DNA of 41,990 bases, taken from contig CAZXBB010000394.1 in assembly GCA_964638815.1 (NCBI GenBank), positions 1-41,990 on the forward strand. Reading direction: 5' to 3'. Within the stretch, counting starts at the first letter, position 1; each line of letters starts with the position of its first letter. The position numbers were made by a program, and so were the translations under genes. Source of the stretch: CAZXBB01 sp964638815. GTDB taxonomy: Bacteria > Planctomycetota > Phycisphaerae > Phycisphaerales > SM1A02. The notes beneath the pieces were generated by a model. It did no database searches. It worked only from the letters and a program-made list of their open reading frames with translations, and was not told where the DNA came from. Shown here one piece after another: positions 35,607 through 41,990 of this stretch.

Positions 35607-36245
35607 CTACTCCCCGTCGGCTCCCCGGCTCGCGCGGGGCGGGCCGTCCTCGACGTATGCGCGGATCACGTGCAGCACCTCGCGCCACTCGGCGACGACG
35701 TCCGGAAGATCGTACAGGAGCGTGTCCGAGAGCCCCACCGGGTCGTCGCCCTCGAGCGCGCTGCGCATCGCGTCAAGCTGCACGGACAGCCGCGGGATGG
35801 CGTCGGTCAGTGGCGCGTCGCCCACGCGCAGTGCGGTCAGGTCGATGCGGGCGGCTTCCGCCGAGTGGGCGACGGTGAGATGCACCGATCGCCAGATCTC
35901 GATCGCCGCACCGAGCCGCTCCATCGCTTCCGTGCGACGATCGGCCTGGAGCAGCTCCGCCGCTTCCCGCTGCATCTCGTCCGCCCGGCGCAGCGCCGCG
36001 GACGCGTCGTCGAGCGCGCGGCACACGAGATCCTCGAGGTTCGCGCTGACCATGCTCACCTCGCCGGCGGGCTCCGCGCGTCGTGCGATGGAGGCCAGCT
36101 CCTCGTCCCCCCACGGGGCGCCGTCCACGGTCACCTCGATCACGATGCGGCCCCGTTCCCCGGCCAGCGCCGCGGCGCCGTCGATGGCCTCCCCGATCGT
36201 CACGGCGTCCGTCGGGCAGGGCTGATCGTCGAGGAGGATGCGCAT
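35607..36245 (-). CDS. unknown cytoplasmic protein
   Basis: The 212-residue protein has a short alpha/beta start (MRILLDDQPCPTDAVTIGEAID, then GRIVIEVTVDGAPWG), followed by about 140 residues of helices (LEDLVCRALDDASAALRRADEMQREAAELLQ and similar). There is no signal, membrane segment or catalytic motif. GGAG six bases ahead of the ATG supports the start. It is coupled to the gene after it by a 3-base gap, so the two products may act together. Confidence 0.78.
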   Translation of the reverse strand: MRILLDDQPCPTDAVTIGEAIDGAAALAGERGRIVIEVTVDGAPWGDEELASIARRAEPAGEVSMVSANLEDLVCRALDDASAALRRADEMQREAAELLQADRRTEAMERLGAAIEIWRSVHLTVAHSAEAARIDLTALRVGDAPLTDAIPRLSVQLDAMRSALEGDDPVGLSDTLLYDLPDVVAEWREVLHVIRAYVEDGPPRASRGADGE

Positions 36246-36336
36246 GGCGGGCTCCGGGAGGGCTCTTCGGACTTATCGGCCGACAGCCCGCGCGGCTGAA
36301 GCCGATTGAAGGCGAGACCCGGGGTGAGGTCGCGGG

Positions 36337-36921
36337 CTATCCGGCCGCCAGGCCGGGCAACGCCTCCGACACCTCGTCCGCCATCACCTGGTTGCCGAAG
36401 CTCATCCGGGCCGCGCCGTCAGGGACGATCTCGACCAGCATCGGCGCCGCGGTCGTGGTGATCATCAGGCCCTGTCTCGGGTCGTCGGCATTGCCGAGCA
36501 GCGCCCCCATGAGCGCGCTGAGCGTGTGGAAGTCGCCTGGCTCGCAGAGCAGGGGATCGCGCGAGTTCAGCTCGACGGTCGCGGCCGCGTCGACCGCCTG
36601 CCAGTCCTCGTTCTCCGCAAGGGCGAACGCGACGGCGTCGAAGACGTGCCGCCACCTGGAGACCGGCATCAGGATGACCTCGCTGAGATGCAGCTTGTGG
36701 ATGACGCCTTCGATGGCCGTCGGGATCTTCTCGACGGGGAGGGTCACGACGCGAGCCCCCGGCGTCGGCTCGGCCGTCGCTTCCGGCGTTGCGAGATGAA
36801 TCCGCACGACGCCCGCTGCCGCACTCATATGGAGGTAAGTCCGCTCATCGTCACGGGGATCTTCGACGACCCCGATTTGCTTGAGCAGCCCGATGACTTC
36901 GCTGTCGCGAACGAATTCCAC
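36337..36921 (-). CDS. unknown cytoplasmic protein
   Basis: The 194-residue protein is soluble, with mixed alpha/beta sequence and no recognised motif. GTG at 36921 has GGAG seven bases upstream and is preferred; TTG at 36924 is possible. It is the first of three unknown genes on the minus strand (gap of 91 bases to the next). Histidines and acidic residues are scattered, with no metal site evident. Confidence 0.75.
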   Translation of the reverse strand: MEFVRDSEVIGLLKQIGVVEDPRDDERTYLHMSAAAGVVRIHLATPEATAEPTPGARVVTLPVEKIPTAIEGVIHKLHLSEVILMPVSRWRHVFDAVAFALAENEDWQAVDAAATVELNSRDPLLCEPGDFHTLSALMGALLGNADDPRQGLMITTTAAPMLVEIVPDGAARMSFGNQVMADEVSEALPGLAAG

Positions 36922-37066
36922 CAACCGACTCCGGGCGTCCGAGCGCCGCCGCTTCAGACGGTCGATACCTTACCGCAAAATCGGGCGGACAACATCAAGC
37001 GGCCGAATCGCCGCCCGGCCCGCTGCCACGTCGCGCAACACCCGTCGGACCCGATGGACCCCGCGC
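36922..37066. other. start of the 36922-37280 intergenic region
   Basis: This stretch between divergent genes has no supported open frame. It should hold the promoter of the minus-strand unknown operon; TAAGGT (36970-36975 region, minus strand) is a weak candidate. The rest of the region, to 37280, is filled by a -10-like box and two tandem arrays listed separately. Confidence 0.4.
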
Positions 37067-37067
37067 C

Positions 37068-37073
37068 TACCAT
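37068..37073 (+). promoter_or_regulatory. possible -10 box copy identical to the gltA promoter
   Basis: TACCAT sits in the string CTACCATTCAC, identical over 11 bases to the gltA promoter at 2527-2537. Here no start codon follows. If active, transcription would begin near 37080 and the mRNA leader of the phosphatase gene would contain both arrays. Confidence 0.35.
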
Positions 37074-37080
37074 TCACGGC

Positions 37081-37132
37081 TCGTCCCGGCAGTTCGTCCC
37101 GGCACCTCGTCGCGGCACGTCGTCCCGGCACG
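37081..37132. repeat. tandem array, four 13 bp TCGTCCCGGCACG units
   Basis: Units start at 37081, 37094, 37107 and 37120 with one to three changes between copies. It begins right where the predicted transcript from 37068 would start. Confidence 0.9.
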
Positions 37133-37161
37133 CCGGCCGCGAATGTGGGATGCTGCCGGGG

Positions 37162-37241
37162 GCCGGGTCGTCGGAGCCGGGTCGTCGGAGCCGGGTCGTC
37201 GGGCCAGGTCGTCGTGGCCGGGTCGTCGGGCCGGGTCGTCA
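37162..37241. repeat. tandem array, six 13-14 bp GCCGGGTCGTCGGA units
   Basis: Units start at 37162, 37176, 37190, 37203, 37217 and 37230. The core CCGGGTCGTC partly mirrors the neighbouring array's CGTCCCGG, so the two arrays could pair with each other in RNA. Confidence 0.9.
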
Positions 37242-37280
37242 AAGTGAAAGCCGGTACAACGCGAGCGGCAACCGAGACGC

Positions 37281-37766
37281 ATGCGGACCATCCTCTTCAT
37301 CTGTACGGGAAACACCTGCCGGAGCCCCATGGCGGAAGCGATCGCGCAGCACTGGCTCGACGGCGGGCTCCTGCGCGACGACGAGCGGTACCTCGCAGCG
37401 TCGGCGGGCATCGGGGCCTCCGCCGGGCTGCCGCCCGCCGATGAAGCCGCCCGCACGCTCGCCCGGATGTCGATCACCCTCGACGGCCGCTCCAAGGCGC
37501 TCCAGCCCGACATGATCCGCAACGCCGACGTCGTCTTCGGGATGACCATGTCGCATGTCAAGGCGGCGACCGCGCTCGTGGCCGGCGAGGACCACGCCGC
37601 CAAGATCAGGATGCTCGATCCGGAAGGCGACATCGAGGACCCGCTGGGTGGAGGCCAGGACGTGTACGATCGGCTGGCCGAGCGTTTCATGGAGCTGATC
37701 CCGCGTCGGCTCGAAGAGGTGTTTTCCCATGAAGATCGCGCTGGGGTCGGATCATCGCGGAACTGA
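37281..37766 (+). CDS. low-molecular-weight phosphatase, YwlE (protein-arginine phosphatase)-like
   Basis: The 161-residue protein has the P-loop CTGNTCRS with C8 as nucleophile and R14, and the general acid D120 in EDPLGG. T12 in the loop corresponds to Thr11 of Bacillus YwlE, the residue that favours phosphoarginine over phosphotyrosine; typical LMW tyrosine phosphatases have Ile there. So it may remove phosphate from protein arginines. The gene overlaps rpiB by 38 bases, and the same pair (ywlE-ywlF) is adjacent in Bacillus. Arsenate reductase and tyrosine phosphatase are less likely. The C-terminal 12 residues lie in the overlap. Confidence 0.88.
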   Translation: MRTILFICTGNTCRSPMAEAIAQHWLDGGLLRDDERYLAASAGIGASAGLPPADEAARTLARMSITLDGRSKALQPDMIRNADVVFGMTMSHVKAATALVAGEDHAAKIRMLDPEGDIEDPLGGGQDVYDRLAERFMELIPRRLEEVFSHEDRAGVGSSRN

Positions 37767-38232
37767 CGCCGTGGCGGCGCTCGTCGATCACCTGCGCGCC
37801 GGCGGTCACGAGGCGGTCGTGCTCGGCCCGTGCGCGGCGGACTCGTGCGACTACCCGGACGCGGCGTACGCCGTCGGTCAGGCCGTGGCGAACGGCGACG
37901 CCGATCGCGGCGTGCTGGTCTGCGGCTCGGGCATCGGCGTATCGATCGCGGCGAACAAGGTCACGGGGGTCCGCGCCGCGATGGTCGCCGACACCGACGC
38001 CGCCGGGATGACGCGCCGCCACAACGATGCGAACGTGCTCTGCATGTCGGGGGACCGCCTGTCGAACGCCGACGTCCTCGCGATCGCGGACGTGTTCATC
38101 GCGACCGGGTTCGAGGGTGGGCGGCACGCGCGGCGGGTGGACAAGATCGCGGCGATCGAACGGGGCGAAGACCCGTCACGCAGCGACGGAGCGACGGAGC
38201 GGCAGAGCGACGAAGGAGTCGTCCGCCGGTAA
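37729..38232 (+). CDS. rpiB: ribose-5-phosphate isomerase B
   Basis: The 167-residue enzyme interconverts ribose 5-phosphate and ribulose 5-phosphate in the pentose phosphate pathway. Expected residues are D8-H9 (GSDHRG), C65 (VCGSGIGVSIAANK) as catalytic cysteine and H98-N99 (RRHNDANVL). The start overlaps the phosphatase gene by 38 bases with GAAGAGG nine bases upstream. The last 20 residues (after RVDKIAAIERGED) are encoded by GCGACGGA-type repeats and look like a recent extension beyond the normal end. Confidence 0.94.
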   Translation: MKIALGSDHRGTDAVAALVDHLRAGGHEAVVLGPCAADSCDYPDAAYAVGQAVANGDADRGVLVCGSGIGVSIAANKVTGVRAAMVADTDAAGMTRRHNDANVLCMSGDRLSNADVLAIADVFIATGFEGGRHARRVDKIAAIERGEDPSRSDGATERQSDEGVVRR

Positions 38233-38289
38233 GCACCGCGCGACTCGCGCGACTCCCGCGACGGTCCCGCCGCCCGGCCGGGTGCTCGC

Positions 38290-39756
38290 TCAGGCGAACC
38301 CCGCCACCGTCTCGGTCATCAGCCGGACACCGAAGCCCGTCGGCCCCGTGACGAAGAGGCCGCTCGGCGAATCGACGGCGCTGACGCCGGCGATGTCGAG
38401 GTGCGCCCAGGGGATCTTCTCGTCCACGAAGTAGCTCAGGAAGGCGGCGCCCTGGATGGGATGTCCGTCCCGCTTGGGGCCGGAGTTCCAGATGTCGGCG
38501 TGCTCGGAGCGCATGAAGTCGCGGTGATCCTCCCAGAGCGGCAGCCGCCAGACCCGCTCCCCCGTCGCCTCGGCCGCACTCTCGATCCTCGCGCAGAGGG
38601 CGTCATCGTTGCCGAACATCCCCGCGCACCAGCTGCCGAGCGCGACCACCACGCCGCCCGTGAGCGTTGCGGCGTCGATGATCACCGTCGGCTCGAACTC
38701 CCGGCACGCGTACGACAGCGCGTCGCCCAGAATGAGGCGGCCCTCGGCGTCCGTGTTCGTCACCTCGACGCTGACGCCGTTGTGCATCGTGATGATGTCG
38801 TCCGGCCGGTACGCGTCGCCCGAGACCATGTTCTCGGCGCATGGCATGAGCGCGAACGTGTGCACCGGCACCTTCAGGGCGGCGAGCGCGAGCATGCAGC
38901 CGAGTACCGCGCAGCCGCCGTTGCCGTCGTACTTCATGCCCTTCATGCTGCCCGAGATCTTGAGCGAGTAGCCGCCGGTGTCGTAGGTCATCGTCTTGCC
39001 GACGAGCGCGACGCGGACGCCCTTGCGCGGTCGCGCGGGCCTGTGCTCGAGGATGACGAGGCACGGCTTCGTCCGTGACGCCTTTCCGACGTTGACGAGC
39101 CCGCCCATGCCGAGCCTGTTCGCCTGCTCGTACGAGATCACGCGGTGACGCAGCCCGGCGTCGCGGGCGAGCCGGCGCGTTTCCTTCGCGATCCACGCCG
39201 GGTTGCAGATGTTGGGCGGCGTCGCGGCGATGCGGCGGGCCTCGTTCGCGCACTCCGCGACGGTGAGACCTTCCTTGAGACCGGCCCTGAACGCCGCGTC
39301 GTCGGCGGCGAGCGTCAGCGCGGGCCGCGGCTTCGACCGCTTCGTCGCGGCGCCGTCGAAGAAGTCGACGCGCCAATTGGCGAGACCGATCGCCTCGCCG
39401 GCGACGCGCCCCTGCGCCCGCCCGTCGCCGATCGCCGCCGGAAGGTCGGCGAGCCGGAGCCGGGCGGACCGGGCTTCGATCGCGTCGAGGCGACGCACGA
39501 CGGCGCCGGCCGCCTCGCGGAGCTTCCTGCGCGTGAGATCCTTCCGGTCGCCGAGGCCGACGAGGAATGCCCGGTCGCCCGCCGGCGCGATCTCGCCCGT
39601 CTTTGCGGCGAATCCCGGTGTCTTCCTCGCCCGCGTCAGCTCGCGTCGCACGGACGCCGTGGCGTCGAGCCCGCGCGGCAGGCCCGTTCGATCGGAGAAC
39701 ACTCCGACGACGAGGACGGGGGACTTCGCGGTGCCGACGCGGATGCTCTTGAACAT
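38290..39756 (-). CDS. pepA: leucyl aminopeptidase (M17)
   Basis: The 488-residue cytosolic enzyme removes N-terminal residues from peptides. The di-metal site and catalytic residues of the family are present: K254, D259 (VGKTMTYDTGG), K266, D277 (MKYD), D336 and E338 (NTDAEGR), R340. The usual VGKGLTFDSGG has become VGKTMTYDTGG, an acceptable variation. The N-terminal 170 residues form the variable M17 domain. AGGAG five bases before the ATG and a -10 box 23 bases upstream mark a normal leadered start, divergent from thiE. Confidence 0.95.
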   Translation of the reverse strand: MFKSIRVGTAKSPVLVVGVFSDRTGLPRGLDATASVRRELTRARKTPGFAAKTGEIAPAGDRAFLVGLGDRKDLTRRKLREAAGAVVRRLDAIEARSARLRLADLPAAIGDGRAQGRVAGEAIGLANWRVDFFDGAATKRSKPRPALTLAADDAAFRAGLKEGLTVAECANEARRIAATPPNICNPAWIAKETRRLARDAGLRHRVISYEQANRLGMGGLVNVGKASRTKPCLVILEHRPARPRKGVRVALVGKTMTYDTGGYSLKISGSMKGMKYDGNGGCAVLGCMLALAALKVPVHTFALMPCAENMVSGDAYRPDDIITMHNGVSVEVTNTDAEGRLILGDALSYACREFEPTVIIDAATLTGGVVVALGSWCAGMFGNDDALCARIESAAEATGERVWRLPLWEDHRDFMRSEHADIWNSGPKRDGHPIQGAAFLSYFVDEKIPWAHLDIAGVSAVDSPSGLFVTGPTGFGVRLMTETVAGFA

Positions 39757-39779
39757 GCTCGCTCCTGGATTGGGCCGGG

Positions 39780-39785
39780 AGTGTA
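39780..39785 (-). promoter_or_regulatory. -10 box of pepA
   Basis: TACACT on the minus strand lies 23 bases before the ATG at 39756, leaving room for the AGGAG ribosome site. This is a leadered contrast to the thiE box on the other side. Confidence 0.5.
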
Positions 39786-39839
39786 CCGCGCGTGACGGAA
39801 GTGGATGCGGTGCACGCGTCCCCGGCCTCGGCTATGCCG

Positions 39840-39845
39840 TAGACT
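39840..39845 (+). promoter_or_regulatory. -10 box of thiE, near-leaderless
   Basis: TAGACT ends eight bases before the ATG at 39854; no Shine-Dalgarno. Confidence 0.55.
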
Positions 39846-39853
39846 TGTTCGGA

Positions 39854-40939
39854 ATGTCGATCTTCCGCATCATCGACGCCAACGCCAACCGCGCCCGGGA
39901 AGCGCTGCGCGTCATGGAGGAGGCCGCGCGGTTCGTCCTCGACGACGCCGACCTGACCGCCGCGCTGAAATCGCTGCGGCACGAGCTGACGGCGACCGTC
40001 GCCGCGTTCGGGCCGGTCGAGTCCGCCCGTGACACGCCGGGGGACGTCGGGACGAAGCTGACCGCCGACACGGAGGGCGCACGGGCGAGCATCGCGGAGG
40101 TCGCGCGGGCCGCCGGCAAGCGTCTCGGGGAGGCGCTGCGCGCGATCGAAGAGTACGGCAAGGTGATCGACGCGGTCGCGTCGGCGCGGACCGAGCGGCT
40201 GCGCTACGCCGGCTACGACCTCGCGATGCGGCTCGACCGGGCGCTCGCGACGGGTCGCGCCAGGCAGTGGAGCGTCTGCGTCATCGTGACCGCGGCGTTG
40301 TGCCCGGACGGCGACTGGGAGCGCGTGGCGGAGGCATCGATCCGCGCCGGCGCCGACTGCATCCAGCTTCGCGAGAAGGACCTCGACGCCGGCGAGCTCC
40401 TGCGTCGCGCGCGGCGTCTCGTGGCCCTGGCCGCCCGGCGGGCGGACGTCGTCGTCAACGACCGTCCCGACGTCGCGCTGGCCGCGGGCGCGGACGGCGT
40501 GCACCTCGGCCAGGCGGACCTGCCGTGTGCGGACGCCCGGCGCCTCGTCGGTGAGCGGCTCGCGATCGGCGTGAGCACCTCATGCGTCGAGGAAGCCCGC
40601 GCGGCCCGTGTCGCGGGCGCCGACTGTTGCGGCGTCGGTCCGATGTTCCCGACGGCGACAAAACGCAAGGCCGTGATCGCCGGGCCCGCCTACCTGCGCG
40701 CATACCTCGCCGCGTGCCCGCTGCCGCACCTGGCGATCGGCGGCGTCACGCCGGACAACATAGACCGGCTCGTCGAAGCGGGCGCGCGCGGCGTGGCGGT
40801 CAGCAGCGCCGTGTGCGGCGCGGCGGACCCCGGCGCGACGGTCGCCGGCCTCGCCGCCCGGCTGCGCACCGCGCGGGCCGACCCGGCAGGCGAGCGGCTC
40901 GGCGCCGAGACGGCGGCAAGCAGCCCGGAATCGGCCTGA
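39854..40939 (+). CDS. thiE: thiamine-phosphate synthase with N-terminal ThiD2-like domain
   Basis: The 361-residue protein has two parts. Residues 1-135 (MSIFRIIDANANRAREALRVMEE, then GKRLGEALRAIEEYGK) match the helical ThiD2-type domain that precedes ThiE in Planctomycetota and cyanobacteria, proposed to act as HMP-P kinase. Residues about 139-345 are a ThiE barrel with QLREKD (174-179), NDRPDVA, GVHLGQADL, GVSTS, GVGPMFPTATK and GGVTPDNI. It joins the pyrimidine and thiazole phosphates to thiamine phosphate. The start lies right after a -10 box. No TPP riboswitch fits the near-absent leader. Confidence 0.93.
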   Translation: MSIFRIIDANANRAREALRVMEEAARFVLDDADLTAALKSLRHELTATVAAFGPVESARDTPGDVGTKLTADTEGARASIAEVARAAGKRLGEALRAIEEYGKVIDAVASARTERLRYAGYDLAMRLDRALATGRARQWSVCVIVTAALCPDGDWERVAEASIRAGADCIQLREKDLDAGELLRRARRLVALAARRADVVVNDRPDVALAAGADGVHLGQADLPCADARRLVGERLAIGVSTSCVEEARAARVAGADCCGVGPMFPTATKRKAVIAGPAYLRAYLAACPLPHLAIGGVTPDNIDRLVEAGARGVAVSSAVCGAADPGATVAGLAARLRTARADPAGERLGAETAASSPESA

Positions 40940-40960
40940 CCAGGGTCCGGGTCCGGCCTC

Positions 40961-40966
40961 TACAAT
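40961..40966 (+). promoter_or_regulatory. -10 box of the glycosyltransferase gene
   Basis: TACAAT ends eight bases before the GTG at 40975, just past the thiE stop. A weak -35, TGACCA, lies 18 bases upstream. No Shine-Dalgarno. Confidence 0.5.
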
Positions 40967-40974
40967 CGCGACCC

Positions 40975-41652
40975 GTGCACGAGTCCGCCTTCGTCGTCAT
41001 CGCCGCGTACAACGAGGAAACCTGCATCGGCGACGTGGTGCGCGAGGTGCGGGCGATCTGCCCGAACGTCGTCGTCGTCGACGACGGCTCGACGGACGGC
41101 ACATACGCGGCAGCGCGGCGGGCGGCGGCGTGGACCCTGCGGCACGTCGTGAACCGCGGGCAGGGTGCGGCGCTCCAGACGGGCATCGAGTTCGCGCTGG
41201 CCCGCGGCGCCGGCTACGTCGTGACGTTCGACGCCGACGGCCAGCACGACCCCGCGGACATCGAGGGGCTCCTCGCGCCGATCCGTGCCGGCGACGTTGA
41301 CATCACGCTCGGGTCGAGATTCCTCGGCACCGCGGTGAACCTCTCCCCGGCGCGGAAACTCGTCCTGAAGGGCGCGGTCCTCTTCACGCGGATCTTCAAC
41401 GGCGTGCGTCTCACCGACGCGCACAACGGTCTCCGGGCGTTCTCGCGTCGCGCGGCCGGGACGATCCACATCCGGGCCGACCGCATGGCGCACGCGAGCG
41501 AGCTGATCGACATCGTCCGTCGCTCGAAGCTCCCGTATCGCGAGGTGCCGGTTCGGATACGCTATACCGAGTACTCGATGGCGAAGGGGCAGTCGCACTT
41601 CGCCGCGGCGCTAATCATCTTCCACTATCTCGTCGGGAGGCTCTTCCCGTGA
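40975..41652 (+). CDS. GT2 glycosyltransferase, DPM1/polyprenyl-phosphate type
   Basis: The 225-residue enzyme has the GT-A motifs: IAAYNEE, DDGSTDGT (36-43), NRGQGAA, the metal-binding DADGQHDP (86-93), GSRF (113-116) and TDAHNGLRAFSR (147-158). Proteins of this type transfer a sugar from a nucleotide sugar to a polyprenyl phosphate at the inner face of the membrane. It lacks the C-terminal transmembrane helices of many relatives; the following DUF2304 protein could anchor it. The GTG start follows a -10 box. Confidence 0.92.
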   Translation: MHESAFVVIAAYNEETCIGDVVREVRAICPNVVVVDDGSTDGTYAAARRAAAWTLRHVVNRGQGAALQTGIEFALARGAGYVVTFDADGQHDPADIEGLLAPIRAGDVDITLGSRFLGTAVNLSPARKLVLKGAVLFTRIFNGVRLTDAHNGLRAFSRRAAGTIHIRADRMAHASELIDIVRRSKLPYREVPVRIRYTEYSMAKGQSHFAAALIIFHYLVGRLFP

Positions 41653-41990
41653 ACGCATTCCAGGTCGTCATCCTGGTGGTGCTCGCCGGTCTCGCCGTCG
41701 CGACCGTCGTCTCTGCCTGCCGCAACGGGCTGTCCCTCGGTCTGGCGATCGTGCTCTCTGCGATGTGGGTCGTCGGCGCCGTGCTCGCGATCCGTCCGGC
41801 GACGGCGACGGACGTCGCGCGTCTGCTCGGCATCGGGCGCGGCGCCGATCTCGTGCTCTACTGCTCGGTCCTGCTCATGCTCGTCGGTTTCTTCATGGTC
41901 TACATCCGCATCCGGCGGCTGCGCGCGAATCTGACCGAGCTCGTCCGCGAGATCGCGATCCTGCGGGCGGAGGGGCCGGGGGACGAGTGA
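41649..41990 (+). CDS. DUF2304 membrane protein
   Basis: The 113-residue protein has three hydrophobic segments (about 4-24, 30-48 and 67-86) and the DUF2304 signature GIGRGADLVLY at 61-71, ending in a short helix. It overlaps the glycosyltransferase gene by GTGA. The GT2-DUF2304 pair is widespread in bacteria, and the small protein probably serves as membrane partner. Its stop codon is the last three bases of the window. Confidence 0.9.
   Translation: MNAFQVVILVVLAGLAVATVVSACRNGLSLGLAIVLSAMWVVGAVLAIRPATATDVARLLGIGRGADLVLYCSVLLMLVGFFMVYIRIRRLRANLTELVREIAILRAEGPGDE

Noticed and set aside
37281..37766. Arsenate reductase reading of the small phosphatase
   Set aside because: No ars genes nearby, the P-loop Thr matches YwlE, and the extra redox cysteines of ArsC are missing.
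39846..39853. TPP riboswitch upstream of thiE
   Set aside because: The -10 box lies eight bases before the ATG, which leaves no leader to hold a riboswitch.

Overview
This is a GC-rich bacterial chromosome segment with 42 protein-coding genes, almost no gene-free DNA, and no rRNA, tRNA, prophage, insertion sequence or CRISPR array that I can see. The gene content points to the phylum Planctomycetota, probably a Phycisphaerae-like lineage. The pointers are DUF1573 and DUF4139 envelope proteins, ResB and ResC/CcsA (System II cytochrome c assembly) with very large extracytoplasmic domains, a ThiE carrying an N-terminal ThiD2-like domain, an LptB for an LPS-type outer membrane, and a twin-arginine lipoprotein with a sugar-isomerase fold. 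This assignment is inferred from families, not from a marker gene search.

Layout. Positions 1-2293 (minus): an mntR-mntA-mntB manganese uptake operon with overlapping genes. 2540-6970 (plus): citrate synthase, a lipoprotein, 3-hydroxybutyryl-CoA dehydrogenase and a TlpA-like thioredoxin with an unusual C-terminal half. 6876-8108 (minus): an Ada-type DNA alkylation repair protein. 8518-15522 (plus): ResB-ResC, ThpR, and a trio of small-sensor-like and DUF2314 proteins. 15676-20294 (minus): tpiA-secG, then yicC, an APH-fold kinase and a secreted PDZ protein. 20395-24942 (plus): alaS, a TAT lipoprotein and an HD-GYP phosphodiesterase in a tight chain. 24974-26743 (minus): zinc-ribbon membrane protein, NeuD-like acyltransferase, FKBP lipoprotein. 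26919-27587: tmk. 27690-30351 (minus): two tandem DUF4139 secreted proteins. 30694-31818: DUF1573 lipoprotein. 31828-36921 (minus): lptB, DUF4870, a membrane protein, a nuclease and three proteins of unknown function. 37281-38232: a YwlE-like phosphatase overlapping rpiB. 38290-39756 (minus): a leucyl aminopeptidase. 39854-41990: ThiD2-ThiE, a GT2 glycosyltransferase and DUF2304.

Two genome-scale patterns stand out. First, most genes that begin a transcription unit have a TANNNT -10 hexamer ending 6-9 bases before the start codon and no Shine-Dalgarno, which predicts leaderless mRNAs. Genes inside operons mostly carry GGAG/AGGAG-type sites instead, and neighbours often overlap by ATGA or GTGA. 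Second, several intergenic regions hold tandem arrays of 13-16 bp units, many sharing a GACCCA/TGGGTC core. Three of these arrays directly abut the Shine-Dalgarno and start codon of genes for exported proteins (the TlpA-like protein, the PDZ protein and a DUF4139 protein). These leader arrays are the best candidate for something undescribed here.
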